This document shows, in pieces, positions 26,557 through 36,817 of a stretch of DNA of 64,000 nucleotides. This DNA comes from Microbulbifer sp. VAAF005 (GTDB taxonomy: Bacteria; Pseudomonadota; Gammaproteobacteria; Pseudomonadales; Cellvibrionaceae). The notes below the pieces were generated by a model that saw nothing but the letters and a program-made list of their open reading frames with translations, was not told where the DNA came from and made no database searches. The position numbers were made by a program, and so were the translations under genes. Position 1 is the first letter of the stretch, and every line of letters begins with the position of its first letter. The stretch is from positions 3,653,001-3,717,000 of the forward strand of contig NZ_CP120233.1 of assembly GCF_030012985.1 (NCBI RefSeq). The letters are read 5' to 3'.

Positions 26557-26662
26557 TTGTACTTGATGGAGTGCGTATTGTATCCATGAAAAAAAATAGG
26601 TTTGTAAAATTTGTGTGAGCAATTGCAAAGCTTTGAGGCATTTTAGTTGTACATAGTTCTTT

Positions 26663-26887
26663 ATGAAAAAGCTTAAATTCAATGTTTTTGGTAGAGAGGT
26701 TTTGATCGAAAGGCAGTCGAATAGCTGGGCCACATTCTATCAGGGCAATGAAGGTAAGCGTCGCAGTGCCGGGATATCAATACCTTCGGAAATTAGTGAG
26801 GAAGATTTAGCCCAATACTTGGCAGATATCTGCCATGAATGGGCAAGTGAGCGGTACCCTGCTGTGGAGCGTATAAATACAAAATAA
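26663..26887 (+). CDS. small conserved protein, DUF7661-like
   Basis: 74 residues: 'LKFNVFGREVLIERQSN', 'FYQGNEGKRRSAGISIP' and 'DLAQYLADICHEWASE'. I recognise this as the type of short conserved protein placed in DUF7661; the function is unknown. It is compact, acidic at the C-terminus, and has no signal peptide, so it should be cytoplasmic. It stands alone. Confidence 0.65.
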   Translation: MKKLKFNVFGREVLIERQSNSWATFYQGNEGKRRSAGISIPSEISEEDLAQYLADICHEWASERYPAVERINTK

Positions 26888-27099
26888 GCATATAAAAATT
26901 TGGCGGGCGGTGGTGATCCAAATTTTCTTGAGGTCGTATTATAAAAGACCAATAACTGTAAGAAATTTGAGGTTCGCCAAGGCTGTATTAGGAAAACGAT
27001 GTAAAGTTAAGTAGAAAATAGGTGAAGCAAGTACCAAGGGCACCTGCTTCATATAGATAAATAAATATAAATATGGACTTAAATTCTTAAATTACTCAC

Positions 27100-27702
27100 C
27101 TACTCCAAATTTATTCGGGAAACTTCCTCTTTGTGACTAAAGCCATTAGTCTCAAGATTAGTTTTCAATTCTAGTGTATAGGTGAGCAGGGTATAGTCTT
27201 TGGCATCGGCTTTACAGGTAAAGCCCATGGATTTTGCGAAACTGTCCACTCGTCTATTTTGTGCTGACTCAATCGAATAGATTCGTTCAAGCCCCTGATC
27301 CTGAGCGCAGTTGATGAGTCGCTTTAACATTAAGCGTCCCAAACCTAACCCCTGCCAGTCATCGCTCACCACAACGGCACACTCACAAGCGCGTCCGTCA
27401 ACGTCAAGTGCGTAGTGTGCTATAGCAACGGCTCTCTGTGCCCTGTCACTACTGCAGAGTGCAATAAAAGCTTCATGTACATGGTGGTCGTTATCGGTGA
27501 GTAACTCCAATAGCTTTTGGCTGGCTTTACAGCTTCCGCCAATAAAGCGATCGCGGCGAGTTTCTGGAGACAACTGTTCAATTAATTCTTTCTCAAGCTG
27601 GCCATCACTGCGACAGATGGGGCGTATCGAGACTTTGCGTCCATTGCCGAGGGTGATCAGCTCAACTTGGTGTTCAGTATTCACACTGTTGTTGGGTGAC
27701 AT
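27100..27702 (-). CDS. GNAT family N-acetyltransferase
   Basis: 200 residues. The acetyl-CoA binding segment is V-V-S-D-D-W-Q-G-L-G-L-G-R-L-M (the Q/R-x-x-G-x-G/A loop) near residue 130, preceded by 'VAIAHYAL' and 'CECAVVV' strands and followed by 'SFAKSMGFT'. The substrate is unknown; this type resembles the GNAT domain found fused in protein-acetylating Pat enzymes. The ATG at 27702 with TAGGAAC upstream is preferred to the longer frame reaching 27771. Confidence 0.82.
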   Translation of the reverse strand: MSPNNSVNTEHQVELITLGNGRKVSIRPICRSDGQLEKELIEQLSPETRRDRFIGGSCKASQKLLELLTDNDHHVHEAFIALCSSDRAQRAVAIAHYALDVDGRACECAVVVSDDWQGLGLGRLMLKRLINCAQDQGLERIYSIESAQNRRVDSFAKSMGFTCKADAKDYTLLTYTLELKTNLETNGFSHKEEVSRINLE

Positions 27703-28163
27703 AACGGTTCCTATCCTGGCTGCTTTGAGCAGCTTTGTTTTACAAGTTCGCAACGGGATGGGGTACCTCAAAGATAGACGCTCGCGCTGCGAACGTGAAA
27801 CTATGTTACGGTCCTGAAGACGACCTCCCCAACAACTGCTCTGTATAAACCTATAAAAGAAAGGAGTTTGGCTGGTTGAAACTATACAGTCAGCCTTTGT
27901 GTGGTATAGTACCGCCGCTGATTTTTCTCAGCTGCGTCATTTGTAGGCCGGTGATCCGCCGGTAGCCCCTCCGGAACTTTTCAAAAATTCTTCCAGGAAA
28001 TTTCTACTGAATGCCGCGCGCCGGTTACGAGGACTGGCGATTAGACGGCTGTACACGCTGGGAGCAATACAGGCTCCCGATGTCGACTCCGATTTCTCTC
28101 TTCATTCCCTCAGGGGGAGTGAGTGTGTTTGATTGCGCCTGCGGCGCAGTTCGAGGTTTTTTT
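27703..28163. promoter_or_regulatory. long structured leader of rhlE
   Basis: A TATAGT -10-like hexamer at about 27903 would give a transcript starting some 250 bases before the RhlE start. The leader holds several short stems: CCGG pairs at about 27946-27960, GGGAGC-AATACAG-GCTCCC near 28059-28077 and TGCGCC-TGC-GGCGCA near 28135-28149. Long folded leaders are common on DEAD-box helicase genes and may allow feedback by the helicase. That role here is inference. Confidence 0.45.
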
Positions 28164-29636
28164 ATGTTGTTTGAAGATCTGGGCCTTGCCCAGGAGATTG
28201 CCCGTGCCGTTGCAGAGCAGGGATACACTGCGCCTACGCCAATCCAGGCACAAGCTATTCCAGCGGTAATGAAGGGCAGCGATATTATGGCCGCAGCCCA
28301 AACTGGTACCGGTAAGACGGCTGGCTTCACTTTGCCGCTGTTGCATCGTCTTAGCCAGGGGGAGCGCGCTAGAAAAGGGCAAGTACGCGCACTGGTACTC
28401 ACTCCAACCCGTGAATTGGCGGCTCAGGTTTTCGATAATGTGCAGGGGTACAGCCAGTACCTGCCTATGCGCCATGCGGTGGTGTTTGGTGGTGTGAAGA
28501 TCAACCCCCAGATTTCTCGTCTGCGAGGCGGAGCGGATATTTTGGTAGCTACCCCTGGGCGCTTGCTGGATCTGCACAATCAAGGGGCAATTCGCTTCGA
28601 TCGCTTAGAAGCCCTGGTACTTGATGAAGCAGACCGCATGCTAGATATGGGCTTCATTCACGATATCAAACGAGTATTGAGGATTTTACCGGCTAAGCGT
28701 CAGAACCTTCTATTCTCCGCAACTTTTTCACCAGATATTCGTCAGCTGGCGAAAGGCTTGGTAAAAGACCCGCTGGAAATTGATGTCAGTCCACGCAACT
28801 CCACTACTAAAACGGTGCGACAGAAACTCCATCCTGTGGATAAGACTCGAAAAACGAAACTGCTTAGTCATTTGATTAGGGTGAATAACTGGCACCAAGC
28901 CTTGGTCTTTAGTCGAACTAAACATGGTGCCAACAGGCTGGTGAAGCAGCTCGAAGGTGACGGCATCCTGGCAGCAGCCATTCATGGTAATAAAAGTCAA
29001 AATGCACGAACTCGTGCCCTGGCGGACTTTAAGGCTGGCAAGGTTCAGATTCTTGTGGCGACTGATATCGCGGCCCGAGGCATCGACATTGACCAACTGC
29101 CCCAGGTAGTAAATTTTGATTTGCCCAATGTGCCTGAGGACTATGTCCACCGTATTGGCCGCACAGGGCGTGCGGGCGCTCAGGGGCAAGCGGTATCCCT
29201 TGTTAGCGCTGATGAGATTAAGCAGCTTCGGGATATTGAGCGCTTGATCGGCAAGCCAATTCCGCGTGAGGAAATTGAAGAGTTTGAGCCGGACCACCAG
29301 GTGCCCGCATCCGGTAATCCAAAGCGGGGTGGGTTGCAAAAGCCCGGCTCCAGCAAGCGCCCTGCGAGTAACTCTCAGAAGAGTGAAGGGCGGCGTGAAG
29401 CGCGCGGCAATAGCGAGGAACGTCGGGGCAACCGCGGCAATGGACGCGGTAAGCCTGAGGGGCGTGGAAATTCTAGCGGCCGCAGTGGTAACGCCTCTGC
29501 GGGTAAAGGGGCCCCAGCTAAGCGCACGGGCGGGAACGGTAAAGGGCGCGGTGCTGAGGCTGGTCGCAGTGATGGACAGAAACCACAACGAGCTCCGAGA
29601 CGGCGTCCTAGTAGAGGACGTTCGGAAAGCGCTTAG
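28164..29636 (+). CDS. rhlE: ATP-dependent RNA helicase RhlE (DEAD-box)
   Basis: 490 residues. Helicase motifs in order: Q motif '[10 protein letters not shown]', Walker A A-Q-T-G-T-G-K-T near residue 50, P-T-R-E-L-A, D-E-A-D, S-A-T, and [10 protein letters not shown] near 335. The last 100 or so residues are Arg/Gly/Lys-rich and disordered, an RNA-binding tail typical of RhlE. Family members start directly with the 'LFEDLGL' segment, and GAGG stands about 8 bases before the ATG at 28164, so this start is chosen over the in-frame ATG 51 codons upstream. Confidence 0.93.
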   Translation: MLFEDLGLAQEIARAVAEQGYTAPTPIQAQAIPAVMKGSDIMAAAQTGTGKTAGFTLPLLHRLSQGERARKGQVRALVLTPTRELAAQVFDNVQGYSQYLPMRHAVVFGGVKINPQISRLRGGADILVATPGRLLDLHNQGAIRFDRLEALVLDEADRMLDMGFIHDIKRVLRILPAKRQNLLFSATFSPDIRQLAKGLVKDPLEIDVSPRNSTTKTVRQKLHPVDKTRKTKLLSHLIRVNNWHQALVFSRTKHGANRLVKQLEGDGILAAAIHGNKSQNARTRALADFKAGKVQILVATDIAARGIDIDQLPQVVNFDLPNVPEDYVHRIGRTGRAGAQGQAVSLVSADEIKQLRDIERLIGKPIPREEIEEFEPDHQVPASGNPKRGGLQKPGSSKRPASNSQKSEGRREARGNSEERRGNRGNGRGKPEGRGNSSGRSGNASAGKGAPAKRTGGNGKGRGAEAGRSDGQKPQRAPRRRPSRGRSESA

Positions 29637-29649
29637 CGTGTTTAATTAA

Positions 29650-29689
29650 AAGAAATAAAAAAGCGGCTTAGGCCGCTTTTTTATTTCTT
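29650..29689. terminator. bidirectional rho-independent terminator after rhlE
   Basis: Perfect 18-bp stem ending in AAAAAAGCGGC-TTAG-GCCGCTTTTTT; the A- and T-runs are part of the stem, so it can act on both strands. Confidence 0.92.
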
Positions 29690-29918
29690 AGAAAAAATCT
29701 AGGAGGTCCCTTTTAACTTCATCTATTTGCCTGCCTAATTTACTTAAAGAAATACATTTTTTTGTTTTGAAGGTTAATTTCTAAATTTATTTTTCGGTAC
29801 TAGTGTCTGCTTTTGTGTCTTTTTCTTGATATTTTATTTCATAATTGATCACACTTCATTTTCACATTTTGTGCTAATTTGCTTCCGCTTTTGAAGCGAT
29901 TTTACACAAGGAGATGTT

Positions 29919-32264
29919 GTGAAGCTTAAGTTACTCTCGAAATTCTTTGTTCTACCCTCTATTACCTTTCTATGTGCAAGTGCTGTGAGCGAGGAAGTTC
30001 AATTTCAGCCAGCAGAGATTTATTCGACAGGGTCAAGAGCGGAGGCTGTCGCCGTTGCGGACTTGAATAATGATGGTCGTGATGATGTGGTAGTGAGTAC
30101 CTCCAGTAATTTTGATCCTGAGAATGATTTTAAGCTAAAGATATTTTTACAAGATGAGTATGGACAGTTACAGGAGCCCGTAGATTATTTACTGGATGGA
30201 GATGGCACAACTCTACCAAAATCAATTGATGTTGGGGATTTAAATGGTGATGGACTTCTGGATATTGCAGTTGCATTTGATGGTGAGCGAATAGATATTT
30301 TCTTTCAGCTTCATGATGGGACACTAGTGTTAAATGAATCTATCAGTTCATCTCGATCTAGCAAAATAGCTGTTGCAGATGTTACGGGGGATGGAGTTGA
30401 CGATATTGTTGGAATAGGTTCTGAGGAAGTTGGACTTGCCATTTATGCTATGAAGGATGATCCGATAAATAATCGTTTGTCCTATATATATCTTATGGAG
30501 CCTGATGATTCAATCAGCTTGGCTCTCAAAGATATGAACAGAGATGGTGTTGAGGATGTTATTGCAGTTGTCAAGCAGTCAGAACGTAGTGCTTTGGCTG
30601 TAATGCTTTCCGAGTCAAATGGAAGTTTTGCTCCAATACAATATTATGAAATTGATGAGGCATTTTCAGTAAATAACATTTCAGTTGATGATTTGAATAG
30701 TGATGGTCGTGCTGATATATGGCTTTCTGTCGATGGAGAAGATTCTGATACTACTGAAATGGTTTTTTATCAAAAAGATAATGGGATATTAGAAAATACT
30801 ATCTTTGCTTCAGTTGAGGATGCATATGGAATGTTGCTGGCCTATGACTTAAATAATGATTTAAGTAGCGAATTTATAGCGGTTCCTTTGCAGGGTAATA
30901 CGATATCTATTCATAGAAAATTAAGTAGTGATAGGATATTGGAGCATTTTTCATATGATATACCAGAAGATTCTTATAATAATTTTCAGGGGATAGATGT
31001 AGGAGATATTAATAGCGATGGAATTCCCGATGTTGTTATTGCAAGCCCCTCTACCGGTTTGGTCTTATTGAAGGGAAATACCCAGGGTATTAACTTGGCA
31101 CCTTTAGCAGATGCAGGAGATGATCAAGAAACCAGAAAAGACCAAATAATACTGTTAGATGGCACCCACTCAGCTGATAGAGATGGAAGTATTGTAGATT
31201 ATCGCTGGAGACAGGTGTCAGGTTCCCCTGTAACATTAAATGACACGAGTAATGGGTTTGCTACTTTTCTTGCACCTTTATCTAAATATTCGTATTTGGG
31301 TATGGATGAATCTTTGGTTTTCGAATTAGAAATTGAAGATAATGAAAATATAGTTTCTGTTGATAAAGCAATCATTACTTTGGATGGAAATATTCCTCCT
31401 ACAGCAATTACAAATACCTTTCAGGTAGTAGGTGCTGATGAGGTTGTAACCCTAAATGGTAGTTCCTCAAGAGATTTATTCGGAGAGATTATTAGCTATG
31501 AGTGGAAACAAGTAGCGGGTGAGCCTGTAGAGCTGGAGCAAGAGTCAGAAACTACTGTCAGTTTTTCTAGTCCAGTATTAATATCTAGCTATCCGTTTAT
31601 ATCTTTTGAGATATTGGAGTTTGAGTTAGTAGTCACTGATAACGAAGGTCTGGAAAGCAGTGTTATTGCTCAAGTTAATGTACAGAAGCTTGCTCCGCCA
31701 ATGGCAATTCCCGTCGCTGCCCAAACAGTTTATTCTGGGGAAGAGGTTCTTCTGGATGGTAGAATGTCCAGTGATGCTGACGGTGAGATCGTTAGTTATA
31801 ACTGGCGTTCGCTTTCCGATATTGACGTAGTTAATTATCCTAATGGTACAGCTAGCTTTATCGCACCTATTATTTCTGCTGAATCGAGAGCCCTCCTTAC
31901 TTTTGAGCTGGAGGTTGAAGATAATGATGGTCTTAAGTCGACTAGTATGATTAACGTGACTGTGGAGCGGAATATGCCTCCAATAGTACCTTCTGATTTA
32001 ATGAAAATCGTTCAGCCGAACTCTCCCGTTATCCTAGATGCTTCAGGTGCCTTTGATAGGGATGGGGAAATAGTAAGTTATCAATGGCAGCAAGTATCTG
32101 GTCCTTCAGTTGCTATAGCTAATTCAAATAGTATTTCCGCTAATTTTACAGCTCCTTCGGAGCAGGTCACGTTAGTTTTTGCTGTAACAGTGACCGATGA
32201 TGATGGAGAAAGTAGCACTTTTGATACATCAGTTAGAGTTTATGAGTTGATCCCTTCAAATTAA
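29919..32264 (+). CDS. exported FG-GAP/VCBS propeller plus PKD-like repeat protein (copy 1)
   Basis: 781 residues from GTG 29919, with AAGGAG five bases upstream. A signal peptide (cleavage near A-V-S-E) is followed by a seven-bladed FG-GAP/VCBS propeller (residues about 27-395) carrying calcium loops such as D-L-N-N-D-G-R-D-D and D-L-N-G-D-G-L-L-D. Then four PKD/REJ-like Ig domains, each with 'LDG..S.D.DG.I..Y.W.QVSG', reach the C-terminus. No sorting signal is visible. Likely a surface or secreted adhesin or polysaccharide binder. It is a tandem paralogue of the next gene. Confidence 0.88.
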   Translation: MKLKLLSKFFVLPSITFLCASAVSEEVQFQPAEIYSTGSRAEAVAVADLNNDGRDDVVVSTSSNFDPENDFKLKIFLQDEYGQLQEPVDYLLDGDGTTLPKSIDVGDLNGDGLLDIAVAFDGERIDIFFQLHDGTLVLNESISSSRSSKIAVADVTGDGVDDIVGIGSEEVGLAIYAMKDDPINNRLSYIYLMEPDDSISLALKDMNRDGVEDVIAVVKQSERSALAVMLSESNGSFAPIQYYEIDEAFSVNNISVDDLNSDGRADIWLSVDGEDSDTTEMVFYQKDNGILENTIFASVEDAYGMLLAYDLNNDLSSEFIAVPLQGNTISIHRKLSSDRILEHFSYDIPEDSYNNFQGIDVGDINSDGIPDVVIASPSTGLVLLKGNTQGINLAPLADAGDDQETRKDQIILLDGTHSADRDGSIVDYRWRQVSGSPVTLNDTSNGFATFLAPLSKYSYLGMDESLVFELEIEDNENIVSVDKAIITLDGNIPPTAITNTFQVVGADEVVTLNGSSSRDLFGEIISYEWKQVAGEPVELEQESETTVSFSSPVLISSYPFISFEILEFELVVTDNEGLESSVIAQVNVQKLAPPMAIPVAAQTVYSGEEVLLDGRMSSDADGEIVSYNWRSLSDIDVVNYPNGTASFIAPIISAESRALLTFELEVEDNDGLKSTSMINVTVERNMPPIVPSDLMKIVQPNSPVILDASGAFDRDGEIVSYQWQQVSGPSVAIANSNSISANFTAPSEQVTLVFAVTVTDDDGESSTFDTSVRVYELIPSN

Positions 32265-32270
32265 TAGATG

Positions 32271-32293
32271 GAGCCCCAACGGGGCTCTTTTTT
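32271..32293 (+). terminator. rho-independent terminator after copy 1
   Basis: GAGCCCC-AAC-GGGGCTC followed by six T residues. The same stem recurs after copy 2. Confidence 0.9.
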
Positions 32294-32567
32294 ACTTTTA
32301 TTCTGCCTATCTCTATATGCTTATTTGATCTAAGTTTTTTAATAATTTTAAAAAATGGTTTTCCTCCAAGCAGTGTGGTGGTTGCTTGAGGTTTCTATAA
32401 AATATATTTCCTCTAACTCATTGTGGGTGTTCATATTTTAGGTCTTGGTAATTATGGTTTGAGACTAGTGTCTGCTTTGCCATCTAATTCTTTGGGTTTT
32501 GCTTTTATTTCCATATTTTGTGCTAAATTGCGCCCGCTTTTTAAAGCAAATTACACAAGGAGATGTT
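32294..32567. promoter_or_regulatory. duplicated leader of the propeller genes
   Basis: The bases before copy 2 (…GCAAATTACACAAGGAG…, about 32515-32570) closely repeat those before copy 1 (about 29868-29921), including TAGTGTCTGCTTT further upstream. The promoter was therefore duplicated with the gene. Rest of the gap: nothing recognised. Confidence 0.55.
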
Positions 32568-35475
32568 GTGAAACTTAAATTACTTGCAAAATATTTTGCT
32601 CTTTCCTCAGCTGCTTTTCTGCTTGCAAGCACTGCAATTGGAGAGGTTCAGTTTCAGCCGGTAGAGATTTATTCCACAGGATCAAAAATAGAGGCAGTTT
32701 CTGTTGCCGATGTTAATAATGATGGACTTGACGATGTTGTACTAACTACATCGAGTAACTTTGATCCCGAAAATGACTTTAAGCTAAAAGTATTTCTACA
32801 GGATGAATTTGGTAGTCTGACAGGGTCTATTGACTACCCGCTTGCAGGTGGAGAGGTAAGTCTGCCTCAGTCAATTGCAGTAGGTGATCTTGATAATGAT
32901 GATTTGAAAGATGTTATTGTTGGGCTTGATGGCGGCATAATTGAGGTATACCTGCAAGATCCTACTAACGGTTTAGAATATGCGGAATCTTTGGAGAACT
33001 CCTATTCTGAGCGAGTCGCAATTGTCGACCTTGGTAATAATGGTGATAAAGGAATTCTCGGGATTAGTTGGGGAGAGAATGGTGCTGTTATAACCCATAA
33101 AGTAGGGGAGTCATCTACCTATGTGAATAGCGCTAGCGATCTAGCTATTGAAAGTCCGGGGCAGGTGGCACTGGGTGACGTGGATGGAGATGGTATAACA
33201 GATATTTCTCTAATTGCTAACGGGTCTCTCCAAAATAGCTTGGTTGTTCTAGCGCCGGATGATTCTTTGAGGTTGAACGAAATTAGCAGTATTGAATTAG
33301 ATGGAAATGCTGATGTTAATGATGATATTAAAATAAAAGGAATCGCAATTGGTGACCTTAATAATGATGGCCGCAATGATCTTTCGTTATCAATAGTGGG
33401 TGGAGGGCAGGATAATTTAAGGGTCGCTATATATTACCAGGGAGAAGATAGCTTATTACAGCAACCTGAAATTCACAGCTTTGGAAGTCCTCCTGGAGAG
33501 CTTTTAATAAAAGATATTGATAATGATGGCCTTGCTGATTTAGTTGTCTTGCCGGACAGTGGAGAGTTCTTAAGTATTTATCAACAGCAAGATGATGGTA
33601 CCTTGGCTTTGAGTGAACAAATTGCCATTCCTGGTGCAACTTATACTAGCCCCCAGAGTATGGCTAGTGGAGATATCAACGGGGATGGTATTGCGGATAT
33701 CGTTGTCGCAAATCCGTTACAGGGATTGGTTATATTAAAAGGTGGTGCTGGACATATCAACCAGCCACCTACGGCTATCGCCGGTGAAAATCAAACTGTT
33801 GAAGGTAATTCGGCGGTACTGCTCAATGGTACTCTGTCTTCAGATTCCGACGGCAGTATTGTGGCTTACCGCTGGACACAGATTTCCGGTACGCCTGTTA
33901 TCTTAGATGACTCTGGTAATGGTTTCGCTAGCTTTACCGCGCCCTCCGAAATTACTGGAGTTGTACAGGAGCTAATTTTCGAGCTGGAAGTTGAGGATGA
34001 TAGGGGTCTAAAGAATACTAGCAAAGTGGCGGTTAGCGTTGGAGTTAATTTAGCTCCTGTTTTGATAGTCGATCAGCCAATGTCAGCATTTACTGCCGGC
34101 CAAGAGGTTACATTATCCGCAGGCCAGTCTTATGATCCTGATGGAACCATCGTTAGCTATCATTGGCAGCAGGTTTCTAGTGGCCCGCGTATTGAGCTGA
34201 AAGAGCTTGATGATGGTTCCGTAACCTTTACTGTTCCAAGGATAGTTGCAGAGCCAGGAGTGTCTTTCTCAGCACTAGTATTTACGATTGAGATTGAAGA
34301 TAACGGTGGTGCAAAAACTGAACAGAAAAGGTTTTTTTGTTAAGGTGTTAACACCTCCTGTGGTCGGAAGCACTTTTCTAATAATAGTAGACCCAGGCGA
34401 GGAAGTCTTGCTTAAAGGTTGGGTTGGGGATAGTGACGGCCATATTGTAGATTATCGCTGGCGCTCACTCTCTGATATTGATATCGAATTAACAGTCCAC
34501 GCCGACGGTAGTGCGAGCTTTTTAGCGCCCCAAGTTCCTTTGGGTACAGAAGTAGAACTGAAGTTTGAACTTGAGGTCGAGGATAACGATGGCCTGACAG
34601 CCACGGGTTTATTTACTGTAATTGTTAAGCAGAATATGCCCCCAAATATGGGTATTGGAACTATGAGAGTGGTTCAACCGAATACAAATGTGATTTTAGA
34701 TGGTTCCTATTCAAATGATCCAGATGGATATATTGTGAGTCAACAATGGGAGCAAGTATCGGGTCCACCCGTTGAATTAGTAGATGCTAATAATTTAATT
34801 GCCAATTTTAAAGCTCCAGCAGAGCCAGCTGTATTGTCATTTAAATTGAGTGTCACTGATGACAGAGGGGCGACAAGCCAAATGACCGTCAGCGTAGATG
34901 TTGAGTTAGTTCCCCCGAAAGTAATAAGCACTACTCAAGAAGTTGAGCCCGGTGAAAATGTCTTACTGGTTCCTGGCATTTCTTGGGATGTCCCTGGTGC
35001 GCATATTGTCGACTATCGCTGGAGTTCCCTCTCCGATAGGGGTATTGAATTGATAACTCACGCTGATGGTAGTGCGAGTTTTATAGCACCACAAAACCCG
35101 GGAAGTGAGTTTACTCTGGAGTTTGAGCTGGAGGTTGAAGATAACAATGGCCAAATAGTAACGAGTATATTTACGGTAATCGTAGAAGGTAACATTCCAC
35201 CGTTTATGGTTATTGCATATGGGGCTGTTGGCGGTGTTAAGATTAATACAATTTCGACCTTGAGCGGTGGGGCTTCAAGAGATCAGGATGGAACTATTGT
35301 GAGCCAGAAATGGGAGCAAGTATCTGGCCCTGCAGTTGAATTGATTGATGCGGACAAGCTGACTGCTTATTTTATGACACCAGCAGAGCCCGCCACTTTG
35401 TCTTTCAAATTTAGTATTACGGATGATGATGGAGCAACAACTGAAAAAACTATAACCTTAGATGTTGAGGAATAG
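32568..35475 (+). pseudogene. exported FG-GAP/PKD repeat protein (copy 2), frameshifted
   Basis: GTG 32568 opens a paralogue of copy 1: same signal peptide, FG-GAP propeller with D-x-N-x-D-G loops, then PKD-like domains. The frame hits TAA at 34341 just after a run of seven T (34332-34338). Removing one T joins it to the frame continuing 'VKVLTPPVVG' through four more PKD-like domains to the TAG ending at 35475, giving about 968 residues. The downstream part shows no decay, so this is a single-base event: sequencing error, slippage-prone contingency site or fresh mutation. The function is presumed as for copy 1. Confidence 0.82.
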
Positions 35476-35489
35476 ATAATTGTGAAAGT

Positions 35490-35512
35490 GAGCCCCAAGA
35501 GGGGCTCCTTTA
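35490..35512 (+). terminator. terminator after copy 2
   Basis: GAGCCCC-AAGA-GGGGCTC then CCTTT. The stem matches that at 32271, another trace of the tandem duplication. Confidence 0.75.
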
Positions 35513-35515
35513 CAA

Positions 35516-36817
35516 TTACTGTTTTTTATAGTTTGCCATATAATCCAAAGTTAACAGAGTCAGCGCTTCAGTACCCTTACGCAAAGCGTCCTCATCCACA
35601 TAGAAAAGCGGTGAGTGATTGCTTGGAGCTTGGCTGGCATCCTGATCCCTAGGAGTTACCCCCAGGAAGTAGAAAAAGCCAGGGACCTCATTGGCGTAGT
35701 AGGAGAAATCTTCTGCCCCCGTAATTTTGGGTACTTCTACAACATTCTTGTCGCCGACAGCAGATCTCAGAATAGGCAGGGCCATTTCTGTCAGCTCTGC
35801 ATTATTAATCGTTACCGGATAGCCTTCCAGAATCTCCACATCTGCGCTTGCACCGGAGCTTTCAGCAATTAACTCCGCAGTGGTTTTTAAGCGCTTGAAA
35901 ATTTCTGCACGGTTATCCATATCAAAATTACGGATGGTGCCGTTCAGATAGACACTGTCGGGGATGATATTGTTGCGGACACCACCGTCAATACGTCCGA
36001 AGGAAACGACTGCGGGCTCTTTGGTGATGTCGATCTGGCGGCTGACAATGGCTTGGGTGCCCATTACGACTTGTGCCGCAGCGACAATAGGGTCCACTCC
36101 ACCCCAGGGGCGTGAGCCATGGGTTTGGCGGCCATTGATGGTAATACGAAATTCATCGGCAGCGGCCATAAGCGGGCCCGAGCGATAGCCGATGACGCCG
36201 GTGGGTAGTGATGAAGTGACATGCTGGCCAAAGGCCACATCCGGCTTGTACTTCTTGAAGATCCCTTCTTTGAGCATCAACTCCGCGCCACCTTCTTCAT
36301 TGTCCGGTGCGCCTTCTTCTGCGGGCTGGAATATAAACAAGACGTTTCCAGCCAGCTCATCGCGAAGGCCTGCCAGGACCTCGGCAGCGCCCATCAGCAT
36401 GGCCACATGGGTATCGTGGCCACAGGCATGCATAACGCCAACATCTTTACCTTGGTAAGTGGTTCTCGCTTTGGAAGCGAAGTGCACATCGGTTCTCTCT
36501 GTGACTGGAAGAGCGTCCATGTCCGCGCGCAAGGCAACAGTTGGTCCCGGTTTGCCGCCTCTCAAAAAGCCCACAAGGCCGGTATGGGCGATACCTGTTT
36601 CTACTTCAAGGCCCAGTGCACGTAAGTGTTTTTCAATATATTTGGCTGTTTCAAATTCGCGATTGCCCAGTTCTGGGTTCTGGTGCAGGTGGCGGCGCCA
36701 CTCAATCACTTTGGACTCAGTATTTTCCAGCAATTGCTGAGGCTTAGGATCGCTTGCAAAGGCATGGGTAGCCAGCAGCAATGCACCGATTGCGATGGGC
36801 AGGAGCAGTTTTTTCAC
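35516..36817 (-). CDS. exported M20-family amidohydrolase (hippurate hydrolase/carboxypeptidase-like)
   Basis: 433 residues with a signal peptide (residues 1-21, A-F-A-S). M20D hallmarks are present: 'RRHLHQNPELG' near 41, 'ALRADMDALPV' with Asp99, the metal motif H-A-C-G-H-D-T-H at 130-137, 'QPAEEG', a His in 'FGQHV' and the late 'NHSPLF'. It hydrolyses N-acyl or peptide amides of amino acids in the periplasm or outside. The usual dimerisation insert lies in the middle. Exact substrate unknown. Transcribed convergently to the propeller genes. Confidence 0.9.
   Translation of the reverse strand: MKKLLLPIAIGALLLATHAFASDPKPQQLLENTESKVIEWRRHLHQNPELGNREFETAKYIEKHLRALGLEVETGIAHTGLVGFLRGGKPGPTVALRADMDALPVTERTDVHFASKARTTYQGKDVGVMHACGHDTHVAMLMGAAEVLAGLRDELAGNVLFIFQPAEEGAPDNEEGGAELMLKEGIFKKYKPDVAFGQHVTSSLPTGVIGYRSGPLMAAADEFRITINGRQTHGSRPWGGVDPIVAAAQVVMGTQAIVSRQIDITKEPAVVSFGRIDGGVRNNIIPDSVYLNGTIRNFDMDNRAEIFKRLKTTAELIAESSGASADVEILEGYPVTINNAELTEMALPILRSAVGDKNVVEVPKITGAEDFSYYANEVPGFFYFLGVTPRDQDASQAPSNHSPLFYVDEDALRKGTEALTLLTLDYMANYKKQ

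Noticed and set aside
28011..28163. N-terminal extension of RhlE
   Set aside because: The family starts at the 'LFEDLGL' segment; the extra residues are rich in Cys/Arg and encoded by hairpin-forming sequence.
34332..34343. Programmed +1 frameshift in the second propeller gene
   Set aside because: No stimulatory stop-codon context or structure typical of known +1 sites; a T-run indel is simpler.
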